In this document: positions 49,993 through 59,210 of the stretch, one piece after another
How positions within the stretch are numbered: position 1 is the stretch's first letter
Layout of the letters: every line of letters starts with the position of its first letter
From: Nitrosomonadales bacterium
GTDB taxonomy: Bacteria > Pseudomonadota > Gammaproteobacteria > Burkholderiales > Nitrosomonadaceae
Length of the DNA: 63,102 nucleotides
Direction of reading: 5' to 3'
Assembly: GCA_009886095.1 (NCBI GenBank)
Contig: VFJL01000046.1
Location: 1-63,102, forward strand
Made by a program: the position numbers and the translations under genes
The notes under the pieces: model-generated
The model's input: the letters and a program-made list of their open reading frames with translations, nothing else
Told to the model about the DNA's origin: nothing
Database searches by the model: none

Positions 49993-50799
49993 TCAATGAC
50001 CTGGGGCTGGTAAGCGACCGAGTAACCGGAGAGCGAGCAAGACAGTAAGCGGGAGATAAATGAGAATCCCCGTCATTCCTTGAAGAGATTCGCCGATCCA
50101 GAAAGTCACGGCGAGATTAAAAATCAGTACACCAAAATAGAGCCCGCAACCGAGGAGTATATATCTGGTCACCGATTCGGTAGCAGGGAGGTCCGTCTGG
50201 GAAAGCTTGCGATCCAGGGGGAGATAGATCAGTAACGCAAGCAGGCTGACAGTAGCCCAGCCGATATAGTTGGCTATTGGGACACCAAAGTGTATGCCGG
50301 GATCGGGGTAGTAATAAATTTTGCCAAGAAACCAGCGATCACCACGGATCGTAACCGGATCGATGATGATATCGATAAACGTGAAAAAAAGGGTCGTGAG
50401 CAGCACGATGGGCCAGCTTGTTCTCACAGCAAGAGGGAACTGCATGCGGATTATGCCGATACCGAGACTGGCGCCAGCTGCGGGTAGGAGAAAGGCGAGG
50501 GCCATGCAATAACTTGCAAATAGAAGAAACACGAACGACAGAGAATCCATAAAAGGGATGTCCGCGATATACAACTCTTGGCCGATCGTCGAACCGGTGT
50601 AGAAGTACCAGCCAAATGGAATGCCAGTGCGCGTAGAGGAGAACTCGCATATAAATGCCACAATCCACGTGATTGCCATGAAGTATCCCGTCCGCCGCCA
50701 GCCGATCAGATGACTCGCTATGAATAGGAAAACAGCGAGAAACACGAAAACATAGGGGCGAAAGATAACTGTCTTGAGCAGAAGGTCAAAAAATTCCAT
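49993..50799 (-). CDS. CruF-like carotenoid biosynthesis membrane protein
   Basis: 268 residues, about seven membrane helices. The pattern FICEFSSTRTGIPFGWYFYT and then IADIPFMDSLSFVFLLFASY, with IIDPVTIRGDRWFLGKIYYY later, belongs to the carotenoid hydratase family that includes CruF (1',2'-hydratase of gamma-carotene or lycopene ends). No other carotenoid gene is near, so substrate and even pathway presence cannot be shown. Alone on its transcript. Confidence 0.75.
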   Translation of the reverse strand: MEFFDLLLKTVIFRPYVFVFLAVFLFIASHLIGWRRTGYFMAITWIVAFICEFSSTRTGIPFGWYFYTGSTIGQELYIADIPFMDSLSFVFLLFASYCMALAFLLPAAGASLGIGIIRMQFPLAVRTSWPIVLLTTLFFTFIDIIIDPVTIRGDRWFLGKIYYYPDPGIHFGVPIANYIGWATVSLLALLIYLPLDRKLSQTDLPATESVTRYILLGCGLYFGVLIFNLAVTFWIGESLQGMTGILIYLPLTVLLALRLLGRLPAPGH

Positions 50800-50904
50800 C
50801 AGTTTCGGATGCCGAGTATAAGGTGCCTATGGTTAGATTACTCTAGCATAAATTTTAGCTAATAAAATGTCAGCGGATCAGAATCATTTTAGAACTAGCC
50901 TGCT

Positions 50905-51406
50905 CGATCAAACCCCTGCAAGGCAGCACAGGCTAAATCGTAGATCCAGGACTGCCACAGAAAACCCCAGATGAATTGCCAGTAAGGTAGTAAGGGCTGC
51001 CCCGACTACCGAGGCGCAACCGTTGATCGCCCATGCCCAGGGAATGGTGTCCTGGCTGCATATGCCGGCCGCATCATGCCGACAGGGAAGGGTATTCCCA
51101 TGCACACCGCCATTGGCGTGATCAGCGTCACGGAGATTATTATTTTTGCCGCATCGGGTAAATGGATCAGCGCTTGAAACAGGCCCGGCGGATGACCAGG
51201 TAGAGGAGCGATAAGGCACCCATCACCATTACCGCCAAAATGGCATATCGACTGTTTGCCATTTTCTTCTGCCACCGTTCGGTAAGCCAGCTTCCCGCAG
51301 CGGCAAATACTAGAAATGCACACAACACGGTCGCCACCGCGTATAAGGGATAAGCCAAAAATAGTACAAATGCCATCAGCATCGCCATTAAAAGTATCAG
51401 AGAAAG
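50905..51406 (-). pseudogene. Decayed membrane part of a spermidine synthase-like protein
   Basis: Three minus-strand reading frames must be joined to follow one protein: PLYAVATVLCAFLVFAAAGS and LTERWQ (about 51345-51260), then ALIHLPDAAKIIISVTLITP and MAVCMGIPFPVGM (about 51175-51080), then IPWAWAINGCASVVGAALTT and LLAIHLGFSVAV (about 51045-50955). This is the order in the transmembrane C-terminal domain of large aminopropyltransferase/MFS-like fusion proteins. At least two frameshifts and the missing catalytic part make it a pseudogene. It touches the end of the kinase gene upstream. Confidence 0.75.
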
Positions 51407-53017
51407 TCACAATATCTTCTTTGCTTGCAAGGCATCGCTCACCCGTTGTTGCAGCTCACTTGCTGGTTCTCGTGCAGTATCGAAAACGATTGCAATGGCA
51501 CGTTCTTCAGCTTCCAGCGGTTCCTGCGTTTCAAGTTGATGCGCGAGCACCTTAAGAGTCGCCTCTGAGGCATCCTTGGCTGCACGTGTGCGCTGCAGCA
51601 GACGTCTGCGTAATTCCTCATTTTCAGCTAGACAACTCACTATGACGAAGGGGATATTCCGCTGTTGCGCAAGCTGGTGAAAACTGTCTCGTTGCCAGCG
51701 TTGAAGAAATGTTGCATCGACGATAGCTACGCAACCGGCATCAAGGATGAGACCAGCCAAGCGCCGCAGCTCCTCATACGTGGCTCGCGTCGTCGATTCG
51801 GCATAGATGCCGCCACACACCTCCGAGTCGCTTTTTGAAAACGGCGCAATGTGCTGTATCCGTTTGCGCTCTATATCCGAGCGTACCCGGATGGCGCCAA
51901 GCTCCTCCAGCAGTAATTGCGTCACGGTTGTCTTGCCAGAACCTGACAGTCCATGCGTGATGATCAATCCGGGTCTCGGCGGTGCGACAACCTTGCTTGC
52001 ATAGCCGGTGTAGGCTGCATAAGCATCAAGCGCCAGTTTTTTATCCCGAGCGTTCAGATGAGACTGAGAGGCACGAATGCGTGACACTTTTGCCCGTACC
52101 ATAGCGCGATAGATTTGGTAATAACTCAGCAAACACAGGCCCGCATAATCACCTGTTTCCTGCAGATAGGCATTGAGGAATCGCCAGGCGAAATCTGGCC
52201 GGTCATGCTCATCCAAATCCATGACAAGGAAGGAGATCTCGTTGATGACGTCAATCCAGCGCAGATTGGGATTGAATTCGATGCAATCAAAGATCTGGAT
52301 TTCTCCATCCACCAGCGCGATATTGCCAAGATGCAGGTCTCCGTGGCACTCGCGGATGAAGCTGTGTCTGTGCCGCTGCGCGAAGGTTAGTAGCAATGCT
52401 TCATGCTTTGCGCAACTCCATGCTTCAAGCATAGCGAGGGAATCACATTCGATGGACGGATCGAGTAAAGTGCGGATATGCACGAAATTCTGGCGCATTG
52501 CCGACTCGATGCTGGATGCACTGCCGTATTCCTGATTGGGTTGAGCACATTCAATGCGTTGATGGAAAGCGGCAACGGTGGTTGCAATCGTATCAATATG
52601 CTCGGCAGTCAACCAACTGCGGCAGAGAACGCGATCCAGCAGTCCATCTTGCGGGAATTGGCGCATTTTCACTGCGAATTCGAGCACATCTGATTTGGTG
52701 CCGAGCTTTGGTTTGTGCGGTGTACCGCCAATTGGGACGACGCTCAGGTAAAGCTTGGGTGCGAGCCTGCGATTTAGCCGCAACTCCTCTTCGCAGAAGA
52801 ACTGGCGTAGTTTCAGTGTTGTAAAATCGAGGAAGCCCAAGTTGACCGACTTTTTGATCTTGTAGGTGTAAGGTCCTGTCAGCAGAACAAAGGAGATATG
52901 GGTCTCGATCAATGTTATTTTCTCGACAACGTGCGGATAGCATGTCGGATCAAACAATGCGTGGATGAGAACCTCCTGTTCCCACGCTTGGCTAGGGGCA
53001 GTCTGGGGGGTATCCAT
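51407..53017 (-). CDS. Fused aminoglycoside-phosphotransferase-like and P-loop kinase protein
   Basis: 536 residues from ATG 53017. The N-terminal two thirds is a kinase-like fold: LLTGPYTYKIKKSVNLGFLD early, the catalytic loop RECHGDLHLGNIALVDGEIQ near 225 and IFDCIEFNPNLRWIDVINEI holding the metal Asp. The C-terminal third is a separate P-loop kinase with IITHGLSGSGKTTVTQLLLE near 345 and RVRSDIERKR. The fused COG2187-COG0645 type is common in proteobacteria and its substrate is unknown. An upstream in-frame codon at 53074 is possible. Confidence 0.85.
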   Translation of the reverse strand: MDTPQTAPSQAWEQEVLIHALFDPTCYPHVVEKITLIETHISFVLLTGPYTYKIKKSVNLGFLDFTTLKLRQFFCEEELRLNRRLAPKLYLSVVPIGGTPHKPKLGTKSDVLEFAVKMRQFPQDGLLDRVLCRSWLTAEHIDTIATTVAAFHQRIECAQPNQEYGSASSIESAMRQNFVHIRTLLDPSIECDSLAMLEAWSCAKHEALLLTFAQRHRHSFIRECHGDLHLGNIALVDGEIQIFDCIEFNPNLRWIDVINEISFLVMDLDEHDRPDFAWRFLNAYLQETGDYAGLCLLSYYQIYRAMVRAKVSRIRASQSHLNARDKKLALDAYAAYTGYASKVVAPPRPGLIITHGLSGSGKTTVTQLLLEELGAIRVRSDIERKRIQHIAPFSKSDSEVCGGIYAESTTRATYEELRRLAGLILDAGCVAIVDATFLQRWQRDSFHQLAQQRNIPFVIVSCLAENEELRRRLLQRTRAAKDASEATLKVLAHQLETQEPLEAEERAIAIVFDTAREPASELQQRVSDALQAKKIL

Positions 53018-53673
53018 GGAAGAGATTAAGCGGCTGATTGTGGACTGTGCGGTGGGCTCCGCAGCCCCGCTCAATGAATAATAGGATCAATATTACATTC
53101 CAATTTATCATAGGTAGCCTCTATCTTTTACCCGATCCGGGTATCAAGATTCTGCCGGTATCTCGGGATACAGAGCCAATCATCTACTTCTCCTATGACT
53201 CTCAAATCCAGTCATATAGACAATAACGCTTACATCAGTCAATACTCTGTTTTATAGGACAGGCTCGCCAAACATTCAAGGTCAGTCAGTGGACAGCGAC
53301 GACGATCTCAATCAGAGCTAAATCTGCTGCCTGGATTAATATACTGTCGGGTCTATATAATCGACCTAATCCCAATTCCATTTCATCAGTGATACTTCGG
53401 TGATATCCTCATTCGCACCTGGCTGTACTATTCGCCTAGAAGGAAACACCTCCTGAAGGTGTAATGTCTGCGGCATTCATTCGTCATCGTCCCATTTCAT
53501 TTTCAAACTGGGGTTAGAATAAGCCGCACTCAATGCCTGACTGCAAAACCCCGGATGCGGTCTATACTGTGAATGTCATAGACTTATAATGAGCAACTAA
53601 AGTTATAGAGCTGGTACTTCTGCTGCTGAATTTGAATGCCAGGCCTTCTTTGGATTTTGTATAGGAGGTTACT
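53018..53673. other. Long intergenic region
   Basis: 656 bp with no gene I can support. A perfect small hairpin ACACCT-CCTGA-AGGTGT lies at 53446-53462. A 29-base sequence at 53536-53564 recurs weakly after the next gene (54168-54196). Promoters for the divergent flanking genes must lie here but none is obvious. Confidence 0.5.
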
Positions 53674-54150
53674 TTGAAGAAGATTTCTGTTATTGCTGCT
53701 ATGGGATTGTGCCTTGTCGCTACTGCTGTGATGGCAAGTGATAGTGATGAGCGCCGAGTTCTGCTCATGACCGAGATGCAGCGAAACCATATCCTTGTTG
53801 AGATGCGAGCGCTACTGGCGGGAACGCAAAATATTCTGCACGCACTTGCTGTAGATGACATGGCGGCAGTGGCCCGACATGCACGTCCGCTTGGTACGGG
53901 CATGACACATAAGGGTGAAGATCACCTGCAAGCGGTGCTGCCAAAGGAGTTTATGCAGCTTGGCATGTCGGTGCATAAGGATTTTGACCAGATAGCGACT
54001 GATGCAGAATCCTTGAAAAATTCCAGGCACACATTGAAGCAATTGAGTCAGTCTATAAACAAGTGTGTTGCCTGTCATGCGGCTTATCAGATTCGTATTA
54101 CGAGCCAGCCCATAAAATTGGATGCTCAATCCATACAGCATAAGCATTGA
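53674..54150 (+). CDS. Cytochrome c'-like (class II c-type) secreted protein
   Basis: 158 residues with signal peptide ISVIAAMGLCLVATAVMA. The mature protein is all-helical and has a single haem-binding motif CVACHAAYQIR near its C-terminus (residues about 130-134), the arrangement of class II cytochromes c such as cytochrome c' and c-556. It would act in the periplasm in electron transfer or NO binding. TTG start at 53674, supported by the strong TAGGAGGT ribosome site. No neighbour shares an obvious role. Confidence 0.8.
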   Translation: MKKISVIAAMGLCLVATAVMASDSDERRVLLMTEMQRNHILVEMRALLAGTQNILHALAVDDMAAVARHARPLGTGMTHKGEDHLQAVLPKEFMQLGMSVHKDFDQIATDAESLKNSRHTLKQLSQSINKCVACHAAYQIRITSQPIKLDAQSIQHKH

Positions 54151-54304
54151 GGTCTCTGAGCTCGGTGCTTGACCGAAAAACCCAGAATGAGGTCTACTAC
54201 GGATATCCATCCAGTCCGTAATGTGCAGCCGAGGCCGGAGTCGCTAGAGTTGCACTTGGATAGTGCAGATTTCTGTCCCAATAAACGGGGTTGCTTCCAT
54301 CTTG

Positions 54305-55441
54305 ATGCCAGAGAATCAACGCAGTGATCCTTCAATGTCGTTACGCCGGGTAACCGACGAGCATGGCGTGCCATATTTGTTGCTTGCTGGTAACTGCACT
54401 TTAGCTGCGCTGGAGCAGCGGTTGCGGATGTTATCCGATGAACTGACTGGCTACGCTGCTAATCCGGAATTGCACTGGGATTTAACCGGAATCGAGCAGA
54501 TAGATGATGCTGGCGCAGTGCTGCTGTGGCAGGCTTGGGGTGCACGTCGCCCCACGCATTTGCTGCTGCGGCCTGAACAGGAGAGATTATTTATCCGTTT
54601 GGGGAAAGCACCACCGCTTCCCGTACTTCCCCCACATGATTTGTTGTGGCCGGTTACGTATCTGGGAAGAATCGTTTTACTGCTGTGGGAGCATTTGACC
54701 GGCATAGTCATACTGGCAGGTCAATTGTTGCTGGATATGAGGTATCTGGCCGGGCATCCTACACGTATTCCCTGGCGTGAAATTTCTGCCAACCTGTTTC
54801 GTACTGGCGCGCAGGCGCTGGGCATTACTGCGCTGGTGGGGTTCCTCATCGGTGTTGTGTTGAGCTATCTTTCTTCCAAACAGTTGCAGATGTTTGGCGC
54901 AGATATTTTTATCATCAACATTCTGGGCATGAGCATTATCCGTGAACTTGGTCCGATGCTGGCGGCAATCCTGGTAGCAGGACGCTCCGGGTCTTCCATG
55001 ACCGCACAACTGGGCGTGATGCGGGTGACTGAAGAACTGGATGCATTGACTGTAATGGGTATCCCTCACAGCTTGCGGTTAGTGTTGCCCAAAGTCATTG
55101 GACTTGGTATCGCAATGCCACTGCTAGTGCTGTGGACCAGCGCAATTGCATTATTAGGTGGCATGGTAGTTGCTGATCTGCAGTTAGGATTGAGTTACCA
55201 CTTTTTTTTCAACAAGCTGCCAGATGCGGTGCCACTTGCCAATTTATGGTTGGGGCTGGGCAAGGGCGTGGTGTGCGGCATGATAATCGCACTCATTGCC
55301 TGCCATTTTGGTTTGCGGATTAAATCCGACACCGAAAGTCTGGGTGCAGGTACTACTAATTCAGTGGTGACTGCGATCACTGTTGTCATCATAATTGATG
55401 CAATTTTTGCCGTTATTTTCTCCGATGTGGGAATCAGGTAG
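54305..55441 (+). CDS. mlaE: MlaE-type lipid ABC transporter permease with STAS domain
   Basis: 378 residues from ATG 54305; starts at 54263 or 54335 are also possible and no ribosome site decides. An N-terminal STAS-like domain (VPYLLLAGNCTLAALEQRL, WDLTGIEQIDDAGAVLLWQA) is fused to the permease, so this protein combines MlaB- and MlaE-like parts. The permease has GFLIGVVLSYLSSKQLQMFG, SIIRELGPMLAAILVAGRSG and SSMTAQLGVMRVTEELDALT, the MlaE signature. It moves phospholipids between inner and outer membrane. First gene of a four-gene operon. Confidence 0.9.
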   Translation: MPENQRSDPSMSLRRVTDEHGVPYLLLAGNCTLAALEQRLRMLSDELTGYAANPELHWDLTGIEQIDDAGAVLLWQAWGARRPTHLLLRPEQERLFIRLGKAPPLPVLPPHDLLWPVTYLGRIVLLLWEHLTGIVILAGQLLLDMRYLAGHPTRIPWREISANLFRTGAQALGITALVGFLIGVVLSYLSSKQLQMFGADIFIINILGMSIIRELGPMLAAILVAGRSGSSMTAQLGVMRVTEELDALTVMGIPHSLRLVLPKVIGLGIAMPLLVLWTSAIALLGGMVVADLQLGLSYHFFFNKLPDAVPLANLWLGLGKGVVCGMIIALIACHFGLRIKSDTESLGAGTTNSVVTAITVVIIIDAIFAVIFSDVGIR

Positions 55442-55453
55442 GGTGATAATGGG

Positions 55454-56236
55454 ATGGCGAACATAGACTGCATTGTCGAGGTTGAGGGGCTGCATAGCCA
55501 TTTTGGTAGCCATGTGGTGCACGAGGACATCAATTTGTGTGTGCATCGCGGCGAGGTGCTGGCGCTGGTAGGCAGCTCCGGCAGTGGCAAGACTGTATTG
55601 CTACGGCAGATGCTAGGTCTGGAGACGCCGACACAAGGAGTAGTGCGGGTTTTTGGCCAGCCTGTACAGGGCACTAATCGTACCGAGTTGCAAAGAATAC
55701 GTAACCGCTGTGGGATACTGTTTCAGAAGGGTGCCTTGTTCAGTGCACTATCGGTGTTTGACAATATCGCGCTGCCAATGCGCGAGCTACGCACGCTGAA
55801 CGAGCGCATGATACGCGATCTGGTTATGCTCAAGCTCAAAATGGTGGAGATCGACGCGCAGCATGCGAGCAAGATGCCTGCCGAGCTTTCTGGTGGAATG
55901 GTCAAACGTATCGCGCTGGCACGTGCCATGGCATTGGACCCGGAGTTGCTGTTTTTGGATGAACCAACTTCCGGGCTCGATCCGGTACTTGGCGAAGGTT
56001 TTGTCAAGTTGATTCAGACATTGCGCTCCGAATTGACGCTGACCATTATCATGGCGACACATGATCTGGATACGTTGGCGGCACTGGCCGATCGAGTGGC
56101 AGTGTTGGCTGAGCAGCGCCTGTTGGCGCTGGGCAGTCTGCAGGAAGTGATCAACACCAACCATCCGTTCATGACTAAATTTTTTCGTGGTGAACGTGGC
56201 AAGAGGACATTGGGAAATAATGGCGATATTTTATAA
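55454..56236 (+). CDS. mlaF: MlaF-type lipid ABC transporter ATPase
   Basis: 260 residues. Walker A LALVGSSGSGKTVLLRQML near residue 36, Q-loop LFQKGALFSALSV, signature PAELSGGMVKRIALARAMAL, Walker B LLFLDEPTSGLDPV and H-loop MATHDLDT. The FQ-GALF Q-loop is typical of the MlaF/Mkl group. It follows mlaE by 12 bp and precedes the MCE protein by 9 bp. Confidence 0.93.
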   Translation: MANIDCIVEVEGLHSHFGSHVVHEDINLCVHRGEVLALVGSSGSGKTVLLRQMLGLETPTQGVVRVFGQPVQGTNRTELQRIRNRCGILFQKGALFSALSVFDNIALPMRELRTLNERMIRDLVMLKLKMVEIDAQHASKMPAELSGGMVKRIALARAMALDPELLFLDEPTSGLDPVLGEGFVKLIQTLRSELTLTIIMATHDLDTLAALADRVAVLAEQRLLALGSLQEVINTNHPFMTKFFRGERGKRTLGNNGDIL

Positions 56237-56245
56237 GGAAGTATC

Positions 56246-57157
56246 ATGGAAAATCGTGCCCATGCCCTTGTAGCTGGTTTGTTCGTAATTTTTCTGAGTG
56301 TGGCAGCGGCCACCACTGCCACTTGGTTTAGCGATGAAACCATGGTGCGTGACAGGTATTTGCTGGTGTCGGAAGTTCCGGTAACAGGGTTGAATCCCCA
56401 AGCGGCAGTCCGTTACCGTGGCGTGAGCGTTGGCAAAGTGGAGGATATCCGCCTGGATCCAAAAAATGCGCACTTTATCCTTATCCGCGTTGCTGTAGAT
56501 CGAGATGTGCCGCTGACCAAAAATACCTACGCACAGCTGGGCTATCAAGGCCTGACGGGTCTAGCGTTTGTGCAGCTGAATGATGATGGCAAACATGTTG
56601 AACGAATGCAGACTGATCCGGATAGCCCTGCACGGATTCCGCTACGTCCTTCTGCCCTGGATAACATAGCCGATTCTGGGCAAAACCTGCTTAGCAATGC
56701 AAATGAACTGGCAGGGCGTCTGAATACATTGCTTAATGAACAGAATCAAGTACGCATCTCGCACATTCTGAAAAGCGTGGAGGGGGCAAGTGGCCGTTTT
56801 GATGGCATTGCCGACCAATTGGAACCGGGACTCAAGGCTTTGCCAGGACTGGCTGCTGAAGCCAGTATTACACTGAGACGTACTAGCCAGTTAATGACGG
56901 ATATCAACCATATCGTGGTAAAAATAAATCAACAGGGAGGCGTTGTTGACAGCTTGTCCGATACTGCCGAAGAACTCTCGGACGTCATACCTGAACTGCG
57001 TGATGCAAGTCATGGCATCACGCGCAGTACGCACAGTGTGGATCGTTTTCTGCTGCAACTGCAAGAACAACCTCGTAGCCTGCTGTTTGGTAGACCACCA
57101 CCGCCGCCAGGCCCGGGAGAAGATGGCTTTATGCCGCCAAAGGACATATCAAAATGA
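56246..57157 (+). CDS. mlaD: MlaD-like MCE-domain protein
   Basis: 303 residues with one N-terminal membrane helix (HALVAGLFVIFLSVAAATTA) and an MCE domain (VTGLNPQAAVRYRGVSVGKV, YAQLGYQGLTGLAFVQL, about residues 40-125). A long helical tail follows, ending in a Pro-rich segment RPPPPPGPGEDG. The tail is longer than in E. coli MlaD and more like PqiB/YebT-style or plastid TGD2-like proteins. It binds lipid in the periplasm. Its stop overlaps the next ATG by 4 bases. Confidence 0.9.
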   Translation: MENRAHALVAGLFVIFLSVAAATTATWFSDETMVRDRYLLVSEVPVTGLNPQAAVRYRGVSVGKVEDIRLDPKNAHFILIRVAVDRDVPLTKNTYAQLGYQGLTGLAFVQLNDDGKHVERMQTDPDSPARIPLRPSALDNIADSGQNLLSNANELAGRLNTLLNEQNQVRISHILKSVEGASGRFDGIADQLEPGLKALPGLAAEASITLRRTSQLMTDINHIVVKINQQGGVVDSLSDTAEELSDVIPELRDASHGITRSTHSVDRFLLQLQEQPRSLLFGRPPPPPGPGEDGFMPPKDISK

Positions 57158-57801
57158 AAAAGATTCTTTTATTTATAATGGCGCTGCTCACAGGCTGCGC
57201 CATTGCACCCCATACCCAGATTCCGGTAGCAATGTATGATTTTGGTTTACAGTCGCCAACGGATGCCTCCTCTGCTTCTGTCATATCTGACCAACCACAA
57301 CTGCGAGTAAGCCTGTTGGTAGCGGAGGCGACAGCTCCCATCGGGTTGAATAGCCAGACAATTCAGTATCGTTTGGCATATCACAATCCCACGCAGACAC
57401 ACAATTACGCCAATAGTCGCTGGGCTGCCGCACCCACTGCGCTGCTCACCCAGAAAATCAGAAGCCGTATCACCGCTGTCACTAATAACGGAGTGATAAG
57501 TGCTGGTGATGGTGTGCGGGCGGACTACACCTTGCGCCTTGAACTGGAAGAATTTTCCCAAGTATTTAATACCACCGAACAAAGCCATGCGGTGGTCAGA
57601 TTGCGCGCCAGCCTAGTCGAGCGCGGCACTCGCACGTTGCTTGCCCAGCGCAGCTTCAGTATGGAACAGGTAGCTCCCACAGCCAATGCCACGGGTGCGG
57701 TCCACGCCTTGGCTGTGGCAAGCGACAAGCTGACCAGAGAGCTAATCGACTGGCTTGCTGCAAAGCTGGAGGAAGAGAAGAAAGCGGTAAAGAGAGATTG
57801 A
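57154..57801 (+). CDS. ABC-type transport auxiliary lipoprotein (PqiC-like)
   Basis: 215 residues. Signal and lipobox ILLFIMALLTGCAI, then IPVAMYDFGLQSP. The middle contains YRLAYHNPTQTHNYANSRWA, and the end is helical (AVHALAVASDKLTRELIDWL), as in the PqiC/ABC-type transport auxiliary family. It would sit in the outer membrane as the receiving end of the MCE channel. Translationally coupled to mlaD. Confidence 0.88.
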   Translation: MKKILLFIMALLTGCAIAPHTQIPVAMYDFGLQSPTDASSASVISDQPQLRVSLLVAEATAPIGLNSQTIQYRLAYHNPTQTHNYANSRWAAAPTALLTQKIRSRITAVTNNGVISAGDGVRADYTLRLELEEFSQVFNTTEQSHAVVRLRASLVERGTRTLLAQRSFSMEQVAPTANATGAVHALAVASDKLTRELIDWLAAKLEEEKKAVKRD

Positions 57802-57898
57802 GTCGAGGTGGTAATCCTCCGATTTTTGACTGAGCTTCCCCCAAAAAATAGTCTTCCAAGGGTGACGTACAATTAACGTTACTTTTTGGAGGAAGAAG

Positions 57899-58192
57899 AT
57901 GCAAAAGATCCCGAAGCAGGAATATACGGCCGAGTTCAAGGAACGGGCGGTCAAGCATGTAAAGGAGGGGAAATCGATTGGCTTGGCGGCTAAGGAGCCT
58001 GGACTGGTAGAGCAAACGCTGCGCAACTGGGTAAAGTTGTCAGCGGCAGGCAAACTTGCTGGTGCGGGTATCAAGGTTGTCACACCGGAACAAATGGATT
58101 TATCCCCGTTACGTGCTGAAAACGTAAGACTGAAGCGAGAATGTGAAATCCTAAAAAAAGCCACGGCCTACTTCGCGAGAGATGTAGTGTGA
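57899..58192 (+). CDS. IS3-family transposase OrfA
   Basis: 97 residues: helix-turn-helix domain starting KQEYTAEFKERAVKHVKEGK, with LVEQTLRNWVKLS as the recognition helix, and a leucine-zipper-like tail (LRAENVRLKRECEILKKATA). It binds the ends of the element. At 58153-58159 a run of seven A in CTAAAAAAAG is a -1 frameshift site; the OrfB frame is -1 relative to OrfA and has no stop from there to 58189, so an OrfAB fusion can form. The GGAGGAAG site precedes the ATG. Confidence 0.92.
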   Translation: MQKIPKQEYTAEFKERAVKHVKEGKSIGLAAKEPGLVEQTLRNWVKLSAAGKLAGAGIKVVTPEQMDLSPLRAENVRLKRECEILKKATAYFARDVV

Positions 58193-59058
58193 AGTACGCC
58201 TGGATTGAGAAGCAACGAGAATTTCCTCTCGCTGAGGTATGTGCGATATTGGATGTCAGCTTGAGCGGCTATCGATCATGGCAACGTGGCGGCAAACCAA
58301 ATCGCAAGCGGCTGACTGATACTCGGATGCTGGCGTTGATTCAATCTATCCATACCGAACTTAAGGGGATCTACGGTAGTCCGGGAATGATCCGAGAATT
58401 GCGTGACCGTGGCTTTCCGGCATCCAGGGAACGGGTTGAGCGCCTGATGCGAGAGAACGGCATTCACGCAAGGCACAAGCGCCGTTACAAGGTAACCACA
58501 GACTCCAAGCATAATCTGCCAATTGCGCCGAATCTACTGGATCGCAATTTCAACCCGGTCGCACCTAATCAGGTCTGGACGTCTGACATCACCTATTTAT
58601 GGACAGACGAAGGCTGGCTGTATCTGGCTATCGTGCTTGATCTGTTTAACCGTGAAATAGTCGGCTGGTCGCTGAAACCACGTATGACTGCAGACATCGT
58701 TACAGATGCGCTAACGATGGCCTGGTTTCGCAAGAGACCGGCGGCAGGATTGATGCACCACTCAGATCGGGGTAGCCAATACGCCAGCCAAGTATTTCAG
58801 AGCAAGCTCAAGGAATACGGCATGATCTGCTCGATGGGTCGCAAAGGAAACTGCTGGGATAATGCCCCGACCGAAAGCTGGTTCAACAGTTTCAAGAACG
58901 AGCGAGTGCACGGGCTGCGTTATGAAACACGTGCAGAAATGACTGCCATGAGCTTTGAGTATATCGAGGTACTCTATAACCGAAAACGGCAGCACTCAAC
59001 GTTAGGCTATAAGTCACCCATACGGTTTCTGGATGACTGGCTTATAGAGATTATCTGA
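58189..59058 (+). CDS. IS3-family transposase OrfB (DDE integrase)
   Basis: 289 residues. An HTH_21 region (IYGSPGMIRELRDRGFPAS, then RLMRENGIHARHK) precedes the rve integrase fold. The DDE residues are in VWTSDITYLWTDEGWLYLAI, LMHHSDRGSQYAS and CWDNAPTESWFNSFKNE; the C-terminus HSTLGYKSPIRFLDDW is complete. GTG start overlaps the OrfA stop (GTGA). It looks active, though mobility depends on termini that I could not see. Confidence 0.93.
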   Translation: MKYAWIEKQREFPLAEVCAILDVSLSGYRSWQRGGKPNRKRLTDTRMLALIQSIHTELKGIYGSPGMIRELRDRGFPASRERVERLMRENGIHARHKRRYKVTTDSKHNLPIAPNLLDRNFNPVAPNQVWTSDITYLWTDEGWLYLAIVLDLFNREIVGWSLKPRMTADIVTDALTMAWFRKRPAAGLMHHSDRGSQYASQVFQSKLKEYGMICSMGRKGNCWDNAPTESWFNSFKNERVHGLRYETRAEMTAMSFEYIEVLYNRKRQHSTLGYKSPIRFLDDWLIEII

Positions 59059-59063
59059 TTTAT

Positions 59064-59139
59064 TGGTGCCGACACCAAGAGTCGAACTCGGGACCTTCTG
59101 ATTACAAATCAGCTGCTCTACCAACTGAGCTATGCCGGC
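59064..59139 (-). tRNA. tRNA-Thr (TGT)
   Basis: 76 nt with encoded CCA. The acceptor GCCGGCA pairs with TGTCGGC (one G-U), D arm GCTCAGTTGGTAGAGC, anticodon arm CTGATTTGTAATCAG with anticodon TGT, T arm GAGTTCGACTC. The 3' end lies 5 bases from the IS3 transposase stop. Confidence 0.97.
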
Positions 59140-59210
59140 GTAGGTGCAATTATAGAGACTAGGAGCCGAGGGGGCAAACTTGAGAAGATGCGATGGAAAA
59201 CAGCCTGGAA

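Larger units (their letters stand above)
57899..59058 (+). mobile_element. IS3-family insertion sequence (coding span)
   Basis: Two overlapping transposase frames with an A7 slippery site give the IS3 layout. I could not find matching terminal inverted repeats: the left flank after 57801 and the right flank do not pair. The right end is at most a few bases beyond the transposase stop because tRNA-Thr starts at 59064, so the right terminus may be missing or overlap the gene end. Confidence 0.85.
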
